Assembly (NCBI GenBank): GCA_037974965.1
Contig: JBBPFI010000002.1
Coordinates: 62,001 to 126,000 of the forward strand
Direction: 5' to 3'
Source of the DNA: Dacryopinax spathularia
Lineage: Eukaryota; Basidiomycota; Dacrymycetes; Dacrymycetales; Dacrymycetaceae
DNA length: 64,000 bases
Positions 22,837 through 34,615 of the stretch are shown piece after piece. Made by a program: the position numbers and the translations under genes. How positions within the stretch are numbered: position 1 is the stretch's first letter; every line of letters begins with the position of its first letter. A model generated the notes under the pieces. That model was not told the DNA's origin, did no database searches, and was given only the letters and a program-made list of their open reading frames with translations.

Positions 22837-25007
22837 ATGGCGGTCATGCCGCGGAAAACGAATAACCACCAGCAACGAATTACGCTCACTCGGGCACGAC
22901 GACGGATCCCGCGGTCAGCGCTACTATGCGCAGGAGCGGTTACGCTCGCCCTGGCATTTACGGCCATCTTCCTGTTTATGGTAAATCTCTTCATCTCTCC
23001 AGCAACCTGGAAACCCGCTGACTCGCTTGCAGAAATCGCCCGCAGAAGAAGGAGAATCGTCATACGAAGCAGACGAGTATATCCCCCGCTCGTCCAGCTC
23101 GTTACCGCCCCATCGGTACTTGCCGAGCGGGCTGGTGAGGGTTAACCCGAGGGGGAGACATCCGATCTATGACCTGATCGAGAATGCGGAGCGGGAGTGG
23201 CAGGAGAAGCTGGAGAGGCAGAGTAGGACGCTCGAGGAGGCGGTGGCGGAGTACGGCAGGAGGTATCGGAGACCGCCACCGAGGGGGTTCGACAAGTGGT
23301 TCGTCCTCTCCCACTCTTTCTCCAGGCTTCGGTGGATTGATTGTTTGTGCAGGTGGGCGTACGTGCAGAAACACAATGTGTCGCTGCCGGACGAATACGA
23401 CCAAATACTTGACGACCTCATCCCGTTTTATGCCTACACCCCGCGCGCAGCCCGTGCGCTCCAAGCGGCCAACGTAGGCCAAATGGGCACCTACACCATC
23501 GTCTCCGACCTCACAACAGGCACGATCCAGCTCGACAGCTACAACTTCGGCGATAACCCCGGAGTGATCAAAGCCCTCTCTCAGCGCGTGAAGGCCCAGT
23601 TGGAGCTGTTGAGGGGGTATGATGCCGAGAAGAGCGATGGGGCGGAAGGGATCGAGAGGGAGCTTGTGGCTGCTACTGGGGCTTGGCAGGCGACGTTTAG
23701 GTCTGATGACGGGCCGGGGGATTTTAGCGATTGGGACTTTAACCAGTTGTTGAGGGATAAAGTGGAAGATGATGACTGTGCGTCTTTTTCTTTCTTTCAC
23801 CAGCACCGTGCAAAGGCTGACGATGTCGGCAAGACGTAAAATGGGCCGAGAAGCCAGATACGACCTACCGCGGCTGGGCGAGCGCCTGTCCGCCCGACTC
23901 CTACCTCCGTCAAGCGCTGTACGACGAGAGCGCCGGCCACCTAGACGAGTCCGAAAAGTTCTTCATCGCCGACCACAGGAAAGCGATGAACCCGTGCTGG
24001 CAGCCCGACCTGACCAAAGTCTCCGGTTTCCTTGCCAGCTTCGGGCAGGGCCCCGGGCCGCAGGAGCGGAAGAAGCTCGTCTTCTCCCTCTCGAAGACGG
24101 AGGGCTTGCATAGCGATATCTTGACGGTGCCGAACGATATGGTGGACCCCTGGTTCGAGGGGAGCGAGGAGGTCGCTTGGGCTGACAAGGCCGAGGATCG
24201 CGTAGTGTGGAGGGACTGGACGACGGGCGTGTTCCACCATCCGAACATGCCCTGGAAGAAGTCGCATAGGGTGAACATGGTCACTACGCTCACTGCTAAG
24301 TCGGGCGACCGCGCTGTCCTCCCTTCCAAGGGTCCGGAAGAACCAGTCGGCACTCCGAGCGTACATGATGCTGGCGAGCTGAACTCCCATCTCGCCGATG
24401 TGGGGTACATCATCCGCCCTATCCAGTGCGACGGCGGTGCGTGCGAAGAGATGGAGACGATGTTCGACTGGCGCCGCCCGCTCACGATGCAGAAGCTGCG
24501 CAAGTACAAGTTCCTCCTCGATATCGACGGCAACGGCTGGAGTCCGCGCTTCAAGCCGTTCCTCTCTGCCAACTCTGTGGTGATGAAGGCCACTATCTTC
24601 CCGGAATGGTACATGGATCGCATTCAGCCCTGGGTGCACTATGTGCCCGTGCGGATGGACATGGGCGACGTGTATGATATCCTTACGTTCTTCACTGGGA
24701 ACGTGGAGGACGGTGTCGGAGACGGAGACGGAGAGGGGAAAGAGAACCCGAACGATAAGCTGGCGGAGAAGATCGCCGCTGCGGGAAAAGAATGGGTGGG
24801 GCAGTTCTGGCGGAAAGAGGATATGATCGCCTATACCGTGAGTCTCCTCTTCTCTCCTCCCTTCTCCTGAACTTCTGAATCGAAGCTAACTGTCTGTTGT
24901 GCGCGCAGTACCGCCTCTTCCTAGAATACGCCCGACTCGTGAGCGACGACAGGCAACGGATGAACTTCGTCCCTGGCCCGCAGATGGTCGTACAAGGACA
25001 ATCCTGA
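22837..25007 (+). CDS. GT90 (CAP10-domain) glycosyltransferase 2
   Basis: Five exons (22837-22980, 23033-23298, 23353-23777, 23834-24837, 24909-25007) encode 645 residues. The anchor is SALLCAGAVTLALAFTAIFLFM. The CAP10 landmarks are NPRGRHPIYDLIENAEREW, PPPRGFDKWWAYV, SLPDEYDQILDDL, then KYKFLLDIDGNGWSPRF, ATIFPEWYMDRIQPWVHYVP and YRLFLEYARL. It shares the intron inside the Trp codon of FDKW with GT90-1 but lacks the later introns, having one long exon of about 1 kb. An acidic insert (GVGDGDGEGKEN) lies in a surface loop near the end. A GT61 gene follows on the same strand, copying the GT90-GT61 order seen at 10.9-15.2 kb. Confidence 0.9.
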
Positions 25008-25676
25008 TCTCTTCACTCCCTCATTCTCCTCAAAACCCCACTGGACTCGATTTCTTACGTTAGTAGAATACCCTGTACAACATGCATTTGGGCTGTGGTC
25101 GTGCATCATTTCTTGCATTTTTAGCTTTTTTTTTTTCATCTATCTAGCATTGAATAGATCTTGCATCATAATTTCTTTTGCTGTGCGGCGATGGACCTCC
25201 GTTGATAATCAGCTTGTAAGTACCTCCTGTACGGTACAGGTTTAAGTCCGACAAGGGGATGGCTTCTGATCATCATCGGAACACGGGGCTTGGTGTCCGG
25301 AACCAGAAAAGTAGGAACCAGCCGCAGGGGATCAGGGTCCCGCCTCCCGTTGCCCACTGCCGCTCCCGGCGGCTTGTCTCATTCTTCAGGAGCGGCTGGT
25401 GAATGCACCTCGCGATGAGAGGCAAGCCTCGTCTTCTCCGAGCAAACAGACAATCAGCAAAAGTACATTCTCCTTTAACGTAACTATCTCTTACACTGTT
25501 TGCACGGGCAAGATCAATACCGGCATCGACAGACACGAGATCCACAACGATAATACTCTGACCGGACCGCTCTCGGGCGTCAACAACCCGCGGTTCTGGC
25601 GTCTTTCAGCAGTCTCTACCGCCGAGGTCGCTCCGGCTCGGGGCTGCTCTCCTCCGGCCACCTCGCCCCATCAACG
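25008..25676. other. spacer between GT90 and GT61 genes
   Basis: Contains an oligo-T run near 25127 downstream of the GT90 stop and the promoter of the next GT61 gene. No gene seen. Confidence 0.4.
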
Positions 25677-27405
25677 ATGCCCCGACCGCGAGGCTCTTAT
25701 CTGCCTGTATGGAGACGCGAGCGACTGGTGCTCATCGCCGTCCTGTCCATCTTTGCTTGCTTGTTCATCCTCAAGCCTAGCTTGTTCTTCTCCCTTCCAG
25801 AACAGCAGCCATGCGCCGCACCTCAGCCCGTGGAGCTCGCAAAGCCCGTCGAGCCGATACACCAAGCGCCTATCACCCCGAAGACTCCAAGCGGAGGAGT
25901 GCTCCCCTCGAGCAGTGAGCCCGCAGAGCTCAGACTATACTGGGGCAGCGCCCTCCCTCCAGAAACGAGGATCGTCGAGCACGCACCGGGGTTCACGATA
26001 TTCGAGAACTTGTACATGATGAACGGGACAACGTTCGTGGTGACAACCCAGCCGGAGGAGGTGCCGGAGCTGCGGTATATTCTGGGGAGCGGGGCGGATA
26101 ATCCGGGGTATTTGGATCCTGTCCAGGAACCGACGGACAAGGACATGCAGGTTATTACGCCGCATGAGGCGAGGGAGATGTTTGGTGTGAGCGCGGTGCA
26201 TTTGCATGGGAATACGTTATGGGCACACGAGTCTGCTCAAAGTACGTCCTAATGATGCATATATCCGCGCGATCGGGTTGATCATATTTCGTCAGTGCTG
26301 CCACATTACTACCATTTCTGCGCTGAACTGTTCTTTGGTATCTGGCGCGCTTATTCCTCCCTCGCGCTTTCAATCAGCGAAGACGGCCAAACCAGTCTCC
26401 CACCGCCAGCTCGCTGGATATTCCCACATGTCGACACGAACGCATGGCGCGACTATGCCCGAATGAACCAATATGTTCTGTTCGGCGCACTGCCCTCGAT
26501 CCAGCTGCTGTTCAAGACCGATTTTCGCGATATTGCCGAGTTTGAGCGACCATACATCCTCGAACGTGTCGTCATGTGCGACCGAGGCGCCGCAATCCGA
26601 GGTCAAGGCTGGATGCCAGCGCAACGGCTAGCCAGTCAAGCATTCGAGCTACGCCAAGTTGACAATTGGTGGGAACCCGTGCGCAGAGCAGTCGTAAGAC
26701 TGGCAACAAACGACGAAGATAGCCGCGTCGCCACGCCGCCCAACCTGCCTGGACCTGCCATGCTGGGTCGAAAGACCAAGGCCAAGGAGAATAGGCCCGT
26801 TATAACCTACGTCAGCAGGCAGAACTGGAATACGAGGAGCCTTCGTGCTGAAGACCACGAGACGCTCGTCAATGCCTTGTACAACCTCAGGGATCTGCAC
26901 GGCTATGAGGTCAACGTGGTCACGATGGACACGCTGACGCGGAGCGAGCAGGTCGCCCTAGCTGCGCGGACTACTGTAAGTACCTAGCCTTAGCTGCTCA
27001 GGGCCGAACCCTACTCTCGTCATGTGAAGAACACAAGCTAAGACAGATCTAGATCCTTATCGGGCCACATGGCAATGGCCTCACCGCCCTGCTCTGGATG
27101 AAGCCCGCGCCAAGGTCGGCCGTCATGGAGTTCTTCTTCCCCACTGGCTGGGCGTACGACTATCAGTGGACAGCCCGCCATCTCGGGATCAGGCACTATG
27201 GATGGCATAATGACACGTTCGACCAGTATCCCAATATACCCGGTGCTAGTGCGTAACTGTCTGTTGTGGCGCACGTGCGGAGCGCTGACCGATATTGCCT
27301 TATTCAGACCATTATCCACCGGGATATCAGGGGACCGATATGCCCATTGACGGGGAGGCAGTGGCCCGAGAGATACATAAGCGGTTATCTGGGCAGGCGG
27401 ACTAG
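25677..27405 (+). CDS. GT61 glycosyltransferase 3
   Basis: Four exons (25677-26241, 26296-26975, 27053-27248, 27308-27405) encode 512 residues. The anchor is LVLIAVLSIFACLFIL after a basic tail. GT61 landmarks are FENLYMMNGTTFVVTT, LPHYYHFCAELFFGIWRAY, PVITYVSRQNWNTRSLRAEDHE, ILIGPHGNGLTALLWM and GWHNDTFDQYP. The family HGNGL motif is preceded by Pro rather than Val as in the other two copies. The first half is most like the 15.5 kb copy and the intron before ILIGPHGNG matches the 13.4 kb copy, so the three are diverged paralogues. Confidence 0.87.
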
Positions 27406-28592
27406 GCGATTAGATACAGCACATTGTCGCAGAGTGGTACATTGTATAGTATGTAGAGCTTTGACATCCAGTGACATGGACAGGTCGACCATATGGCGTC
27501 AGGCTTTTAGTGTCTGAGCATTGGACATGTTGGCCTTTGTACCTTGACGTCGTGGGAAACTCCGGTCTGGGTCTATGGCGGCCTTGAAGCACGCCGAGCC
27601 CGTGTCCCGACCATCTCCGGTCATAGTGGACCAGCTCTCTACCACTGGTCAAGGAGCTCATCCTCCTTCCCTTTTTGGACGATGCAATGATGCAGCCAAG
27701 CTTCCACGTTTTAAGGGTACAGGATTACGGTACCAGGGGTTCTTGCAAGCGCGGAAACGTGCTTTTAGTTCCAACCAGAGCAGCATCCCTCTCGGCGTCC
27801 GACGCCAGCAACAGCAGAGAGCGGATATGTGTGCCTGACCAGGGCAAGCGAAACAGCGCACAACCTGCAGGGGATTTGCGTGCCGCGCATTCCGTCCACC
27901 TCCCCGGCGGTCCGGGTTGAAAAAGAGGGTGAATTTGTCTCCACCGCTAAGCTCAAGTCTCACCGTGCCTTGTTCAGGTGCTTCCGGACATTCCGCTAGG
28001 TCCAGGCATGTGTTTCACGTGGCGTACCCAGCGTTCCGTTCACCTTCCGGAATGATTGGCGCGAGGCCCCCTGTGAGACCGGTCTGACGGCTGTAACCCT
28101 GATTGCGGACACCTTGTCGCACAAACCTTTCGTCCCCCTCCTCTTGCTTGCTTGTTAGTGGGGCCTAGCGCACCGAACTGAGCGGATATTGACTTGAAGC
28201 AGCCTGTCTACTACTGATTCAGCCAGCCTCCTTGGTCTCACATTGCGCTCATCCGGCACGTCTGGATTGACTGGAACGGGCTTCGAGCTACTGGGAATGC
28301 AGCTCGTGCCGTGCTGACGGCGACTCACTCTGTTTCTCTGCTGTCCTTCACGTCTGCAACATCCACGCCTACCCTCGATGCCAACACCTTTTCCTAGCGC
28401 CTTCCCGAGCTGGGCCTCCTACCCTGTTTCGCATGATCCTCTATTGAGAAAACCTTAGCACGGAGAGGGACATACAAGAACTGGCAGCGGACATGTGGCC
28501 CTCGTGCACTACGGCAGAACCTGCTTGCCTTCGTCCACCTTCTCTTCACTCACCCACGCTCCCCACTCTCTACCTTCCGTTGAACGGTCGAG
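27406..28592. other. 1.2-kb intergenic region, no gene seen
   Basis: Between the third GT61 gene and the CPL1-domain gene. Frames are short and without family resemblance. Confidence 0.45.
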
Positions 28593-29466
28593 ATGTTGCG
28601 CAAGCTTGTCCTTCTGCTTGCGGCGGGCGTGATCGGGACCTCGGCGGCGGTATCTGTGCCCAGCGAAGTGTACGTGCTCAATGCGAGTGCGACGGGACAA
28701 GTTTCCTCATCTCTTTCTGTAGGCTCGAGCGTATTGCTGCTCGTGGTGAAACCTTGGAAAGCCTTCAAGCCCGGGCTGGCAGCAAGTATTGCGATCCCGG
28801 CCAATATTGGCAAACATTCTATGGGAGCATTGGGTACGTTGCTCTCGCGTACGAGGAATGCTCTGGTACTAAACCACCACTTCCAGATGGTGTAACCAGT
28901 GCGATGCGGGCTCTTGGTGCCCAGGTGGAAACAACGCGCCCGAAAACGACTGTCCTGCCGGCACCGCCAACCCCAACACTGGCTCCACATCATCTACGGC
29001 CTGTGTAGCATGTTCTGCTGGCTACTACTCTTCACATTCCGGCTCAAGCAGCTGCGCTAAGTGCCCATTCGGTAAAACTTCGCCGCCTGGCTCGTCGCAG
29101 TGCTATTCAAGCAACAGCAACAAGCCGAGGTCGCTGAAGCTGAAGCGGGGAGGTGCCCATTGCGATTTGGGCTTTATGAGCTGCCCAATTCTCGCTGGTC
29201 GTGGCGGCGTTGAGTGCGTGGACGTTCAGAACGACCTCGAGTCATGTGGTGGCTGCGTGGGTTACGGTGGGGAGGGCAGCGGCGTGGACTGCACCGCCAT
29301 TCCCGGTGTGCAGTCTGTTCAATGCATCGCTGGGGAGTGCGTTGTCGATTCTTGTGCGCGGGGCTACAAGGTCGCGGAGACGGGTACCTCTTGTGAGCGA
29401 GCTGGCGGCCTGCTAACGCAGGTGAAGCGCAATCGCCGCCAAAACTCTAGTCGTGCTACTCTATAG
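28593..29466 (+). CDS. secreted CPL1-like domain protein
   Basis: Three exons (28593-28669, 28723-28833, 28887-29466) encode 255 residues. The signal peptide is MLRKLVLLLAAGVIGTSA. A first cysteine-rich part (WCNQCDAGSWCPGG, then ACVACSAGYYSSHSGSSSCAKC) looks like the EGF-like/ephrin-receptor repeats often seen before a CPL1 domain. The C-terminal part (CDLGFMSCP, ECVDVQNDLESCGGC, GVDCTAIPGVQSVQCIAGECVVDSC) is the CPL1-like domain. Cryptococcus neoformans Cpl1 is a secreted protein linked to capsule and to host immune effects. That is knowledge of the family; the role of this copy is not shown. A basic C-terminal tail (KRNRRQ) is unusual for a secreted protein. Confidence 0.82.
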
Positions 29467-29812
29467 ATTTCTTTCGTTTTCCGGCTTACTTGGACATTTG
29501 GGACATGTGGCAGTGATTATATTCGGATGAACTATAAGTATTGTTGTACAATCGCCAGTCTGGGCAGCCTTATTCTAATGAAGTAGACCTCGTCTAAAGC
29601 CGCGCTACGCTAGCCATGCCAAAGGGCAGCACTGCTGTCCACTACTAGCACAGTTTGACATGTGGTCTGATGGTCTGAGAAATGTACTCGGCCAAATCGT
29701 GCCGAGCGAGCCTTGTCTCGCCCTATGCAGCCGCACCAGGCCGGGGGGGTTCGGGTGGCATATAGCCCTCCTCGGCGGCCGTAACGACTTCCCACAGTTC
29801 TGGACATCAGAG
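29467..29812. other. convergent 3' spacer
   Basis: This separates the stops of the CPL1-domain gene (plus) and the family C SGNH gene (minus). No gene seen. Confidence 0.4.
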
Positions 29813-31291
29813 TCAGCACGAGATACGGCGTTCATACGTGACACTCTCACGGAATAGCATCATGTCCACCCAGAGCCAATTAGGAGCGGGACCAGGATGG
29901 ATCCAGTCGGTGGTCATCTCTTGGCCTCGAATGTGGTCCGCCCAGGGGTCTATTGGCAGACCCGGGATGGACCTTGCAGCATTGTTGAGCTGTGCCGTTC
30001 GCGAGTGCACGAAGAGACGAGGATAAGTCCAGGACTATGGGTGTCAATCATGAGAAACCGCGGGAGCCGGACATGGACAGGAGCAACTGACCTGATCCAT
30101 TTGGTGAAGAATGCGATATTGAATATGGACATTGGGGCCAAACGTCTCCCAGATGACTCTCCAAGTATCAATGGTTTTGCCACGCCACCACTGCAGCCAG
30201 TCAAACGGGAGGGGAGTTGTGGCAGCTTCGCCGGCTTTGGTCTCCGCTTCCGTGGCATTCAACCCCTACCATGACGATGAGTGAATGGAGACTGTATCTC
30301 GCGAACGTGGCTCACTGAAGATAACAGCTCTGTCTTCTTATCGTCATGATCCCTGATCTTCAGCCAATCGAGATCCCAAGCAGAGGTTGAGAATTCGATA
30401 AGATCGGGGGTCCGTTCCAGATTCTGCTAGACTCGTAAGAAAGCCGCAAGAAGGGGCCGCGGCAGTCTTACCCGGAGAATAGGAGCAACCACAGCTCGTA
30501 TCCGATCCTCAGGCAACGACGGAGGAGTATAATGTCTCTGCAGGCCAACATCAGATTGGGTAAGAAGGCCTACAACGGCAGCACGCACAGTCCTCGCTGC
30601 CCAAAAACCACCCGTGCTCCAATCGTCACCATCTTTCTCTGCTGAATCTTCCTGGGAGATTAACCACATATAGAGGATAGTGAAGTTCCATTGCGGGATC
30701 TCGCATAACCAGGGCCTGCCAAGCATCTTCTTGTCGTATATCAAGTGCGGTGTTGCGTCGCGCTCCTTCTGGAACGCGAACTGCGAGTAGAGAGGATCAT
30801 CTACACTGATAGCCCGCATTTGGCTGCCCATCCAGTGGCAGAATGATTCGGTGTGCTTGCGTGATATGGAGTCACCTGAGGCCTGGTCAGCTTTGTCAAC
30901 CAGCCATTGAGTTCTGGAACGCACCTAGCAGCAGAACAGTCCGATTCTTGACCCACGCCAACTCCTCCCCAGCTACCTCAGGGCCACGCATCATCTTCTC
31001 CGCCAGGTCAGGAGAAGGCGCGATACTGGGGTCTAGGGGAACCCATCTATTCCTCGTTGGATGGATCGCATCGGCCGCGTAGTACCCAGGTTGCTGATAC
31101 GGGTTTGGCGAGGGAGGTCGGGGCCATGCTAGTTTTTTGGCCTGACATTCTTTGCAGCGGACTGGGAAGTAGGGCAGCCAGACTGTGTCAAGCCCCACAG
31201 TGAACACGTAGCCGCAGAAAGTGATGACCAGGATCGTCAGCGGGAGGAGGACCGCGAGGTGTTGCCTACGACTAGTAGGCTCGAGCAGCAT
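29813..31291 (-). CDS. SGNH/PC-esterase-like membrane protein, family C, copy 1
   Basis: Five exons (31291-30925, 30875-30472, 30426-30316, 30265-30092, 30034-29813) encode 425 residues. The anchor is LAVLLPLTILVITFCGYVF. The nucleophile block is NRTVLLLGDSISRKH, with an intron exactly inside the Gly before Asp-Ser. The strand LIEFSTSAWDLDWL and the C-terminal MTTDWIHPGPAPNWLW give the Asp-x-x-His pair. The layout (GDS near the start, D-x-x-H near the end) resembles the PC-esterase and trichome-birefringence-like group, which includes polysaccharide O-acetyltransferases. Its partner copy lies at 60.8-62.2 kb. The role on a glycan is inferred. Confidence 0.72.
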
Positions 31292-32260
31292 GGTGAGGAC
31301 GACGACGACGACGAGAAGGAGAGACCGAGCAAGTTCTGTAGTATAGGGACTCCTTGCACGTTACTCCAACCATAACAAACGGGCTAGCCACACCATCGGA
31401 ATGGGCACGCAGAGGGGACAGGATACATTGCGTTCAATGCAAGCAACAAGTCGCGTCGTGAGGACAGGATAGCGCGTCGCTGATATACTGCATCTCCAGT
31501 ACAGTATCCATCAAAGCAAGTTGATCGGCGTTCACCGATCAGGCCGAACCCAGAAGCCAGCCAATGAAGCCTTGCAGCGAAGAGCGCCCAGATGATAGAG
31601 CACATCATATGTGACCTGCGTTTGCGCGTTGGGTCATTCCCTGGGCGGACTCGTACCCTGGATGATGCGTGGGAATGAAAGCCAGCCTCTGAGGAATGTT
31701 ATTGCGTTTAAGGTTGGCAGCAGGTTCCGTCGGGCCCGGTACGGCCAGTCAGCAGTTTGCTCATTAGGCAGGTTTACAGTCGTCCAGTGAGTATCAGTCT
31801 CTCGAAGCAAAGTTCATATCGCCTTGGCGGTTAGCATAGCTCCATAGCTTGCTTAGGACGGCTGACAGGAAGCGGACACGGGAAGTGAAGATGTCGACGT
31901 CAACACCTGGGCAACAATCAACCCCCGCGCTCATGCAGAAGTATCGGGGTCCTTAATAGCTGAAGAGCTCCGGCGGCTTCTTGTGGAGGACCCCGCTCCT
32001 TCCTTCAGTCTTGACTTTCCGCCACCTGTCCCCGGAGGCATGTTCACATTCCAGTCTTGCCGAACTCGGCATCTTGCACCGTAGTCTGCACCGTTAAGGA
32101 CTGCACATCCATTGTTGCAGGTCATATATCATAACATTGACCATTGTTATGATTATGTTTTCTTGCCCCGAATGGATACTGTTTCGCCTTGCCCTGCTTC
32201 GTGCTTGCCCAGGCTGCGCTCTCCGCTTCTTCTCGTTTGCTTCGACAGGCTGCGCCCGGC
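31292..32260. other. spacer left of the large mobile element
   Basis: No gene is seen. It holds a possible hairpin made of cggggtcct (31945-31953) and its complement (31987-31995), and a second inverted pair, atcataaca/tgttatgat, at about 32128-32153. The left end of the mobile element should lie here, but I could not find terminal inverted repeats by eye. Confidence 0.4.
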
Positions 32261-34579
32261 ATGATCTCTCACGGCGACTTTACACAAGATTTGCAAAGTG
32301 GTTCCTATACCCATATATGGGACAGCATGGAAGACTTTAACATATGGAAGGAAGAAGAAGAACGAACCAAGCTGATTCAATTTGGAAAGCGTAACGTCAA
32401 GTGTGGCCCAAAGGAGAGCAAAAGTGGGCAGTCTGGGTACCTGGAGAGACGCACTTGGGTCTGCACGCGAGAGGGGACTGGGGGGGTTAAGGCATATACA
32501 AAGAAGCATCCAGAGTGGAACCGAAAGGTTACAAGCAAGAGGGTGCGCAGCCTGGTTCTTCTTAATCCCACCCCGCTGATTCTGTTGTCTAGACAGGCTG
32601 CGAATGTGTCCTCATCACGAAAACGTATCCCGGCACGCCTAGAGTCCTTGGCCGCTACCATGCCGTCCATTCCCACTTAATCGGAGATCCCAATGCCCCC
32701 TACGTTAGGCTGTCCCAGCAGACCAGAACGTACATTGAAGAGTTGCTCCGTTTGAAGGTGGAGCCTCGGGAAATCTTGCGCAAGATCCATGGTGACGCCT
32801 ATGACCTTCATCAGACTGTTATGGTTGAGCGAAACCACTTTGTCACTATGCGCGATATTAAGAGAATGCAGGTGCGTGCACCGCACTGTACAGACTGCGC
32901 AGCCTGCTGATTTGCAGCCTTGGGATTCAGCTGGCCATCCGTGCTGAAGAAGTTCGACTTGGTCCAACGGATGATACCTCCACTCAAAAGTGGGTGGAAA
33001 TGCTTCGTCGCCGGAACTCTCTTTTGGGTGTCAAGCTTGTCAATGAGGCTGCGCCTCCCCAATCCTATCTGGAACAAGGCTCGATGTTTATTGCTATTCA
33101 AACCCCATGGCAGCGGCAAATCTTCTCTGAAATAGGCGGGAACGTTATGTGTATTGATGACACGCACAATGTGACCCAGTATTACAAGGTCACCCTCTTC
33201 ACATTATTGTGTCGAGATCATTGGGGCCATGGTACGTAGCACATGCAATTGGCTAGGCTGCGCATCCTCACCAATGTGCAGGTATCCCGGTCGCCTGGCT
33301 TTTGACCTCCAATGGAGAAGCACTCACCCTGCGATACTGGCTCCAGCTGTTCCGACAATCAAACAGTACCATCCCTCGCTATGTTATGACAGACAAGAAT
33401 CAAGCCCAAATCTCAGCAATTTGCGCAGCCTATCCATCTGCCACAGTGCTTCTTTGCTGGTGGCATGTGCTCCATGCATGGCAACAGCACCTTCGAATCG
33501 TCGATCATCCGGATCTCTGGCAGCTATTGAAGCAATGGATCCGTGTCCATGTTCCGGTGGAGTTTCAGGCGCACTGGCAAAAGATTGCTGCCTTGGCCCC
33601 ACCCAAATTTCGTGAATACCTCATTCACAGTTGGTCTGGGGATCAGGCAATGTGGTCCGCTATGAATCGCCAAAATCGCCATGTCTTTGAAGAAGTGCAC
33701 ACCAATATGCTCATCGAAGCGTACATCCACTCTGGTCCAGGCTGCGCTTGCCCTGCTGAGCCTGTCTGCATGCAGCTGGCACCATGTCCTGAAGACCACG
33801 TTTCTGCAGGGAGCAAGGAATCGACGGATGGATGACCTTCTCCACACCCTGACAACGGATGTGGCCGCACATTATGCTCTGCAGCACCGAAGACAAGAAG
33901 GGGGTTTTGAGGGGCTCAACATCGAAGCCCAAGCTCGCCTCAATGCTGAAACCGCCGGCGCCAAGATCCCACGGGAACATCTCACCTGCCAAAGTGCTGA
34001 TGCATATACCGTCCAATCGCAGACCGATTCCACCCATACATACATCGTTGACATGCTTCTTGGCACATGCGAGTGAAGTTCTGCAAACATATGGCCGCAG
34101 TGGACCATCACTTCCTGGAGCGCCGCCAGGCTGCGACTCTTTGGGCGCAGCCTCCCCCAACCTGTCGGGTCAAAGAGAAGCCAGTCGAGCTGGTGGCGGA
34201 ACAAAGCGAGGACCTTCAGGCACCCTCTGCTACGATGGTCCAAGTCCCCCTGGCCAATCGAGTCCTGGTCCGTGCACAGGAGCTGTGCAAACGGCTGCAA
34301 CAAGCAGGCTGCACTCCTGCTCAATTGGCCAGTGACCTCACCAAACTCCTTGGGTCGATGGATGCACTGCTGGCTCAAGCCATTGAGGCTGCGCCCATCC
34401 CTCCTTTGTTGCCGGAGAAGGTTAAGCTCCCACCTAATATATCAAGCGCTGCGGAAACAGCCAAAACCTTGCCTCATCGCAAGAAGAGGTTGCGGCAGGC
34501 TGCGCAGCCTTATGCAGGGCGCACGACACGTAGCAAGGTTGTAGTCGCGGCAGTCAAATATCCAATACCATTCCATTGA
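32261..34579 (+). CDS. MULE-type transposase with SWIM zinc finger (apparently frame-broken)
   Basis: Exons read as 32261-32542, 32593-32871, about 32918-33231, 33282-33720 and 33776 onward to a stop at 34579. The order matches a widespread basidiomycete transposase family. An N-terminal zinc domain (RRTWVCTREGTGG, then TGCECVLITKTYPGT and HSHLIGD) comes first. The catalytic core follows, with CIDDTHNV (first Asp), YVMTDKNQAQ (second Asp), LLCWWHVLHAWQQH, and HVFEEVHTNMLIEAWHHVLK (Glu). A SWIM-type finger comes last (RVKFCKHMAAVDHHF). Two junctions do not close: the 32872-32917 intron shifts the frame in my reading, and near 34060 the frame stops just before the SWIM finger and resumes one frame over. 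It is likely a decayed or mis-spliced copy. An ATG at 32327 is an alternative start. Confidence 0.78.
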
Positions 34580-34615
34580 CACTGTACAAGTACAAACGAG
34601 GCTCATGAGGCTGCG

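Noticed and set aside
23102-24639. Long minus-strand frames over the second GT90 gene
   Set aside because: They are mirror frames of well-supported GT90 exons.
25125-25138. Oligo-T run after the GT90-2 stop as a terminator
   Set aside because: Fungal RNA polymerase II does not end at simple T runs, and no hairpin or tRNA-type gene is present.
31945-32153. Short inverted repeats as the left end of the mobile element
   Set aside because: The stems are 9 bp with no matching sequence near 37.4-37.8 kb, so they do not mark terminal repeats.
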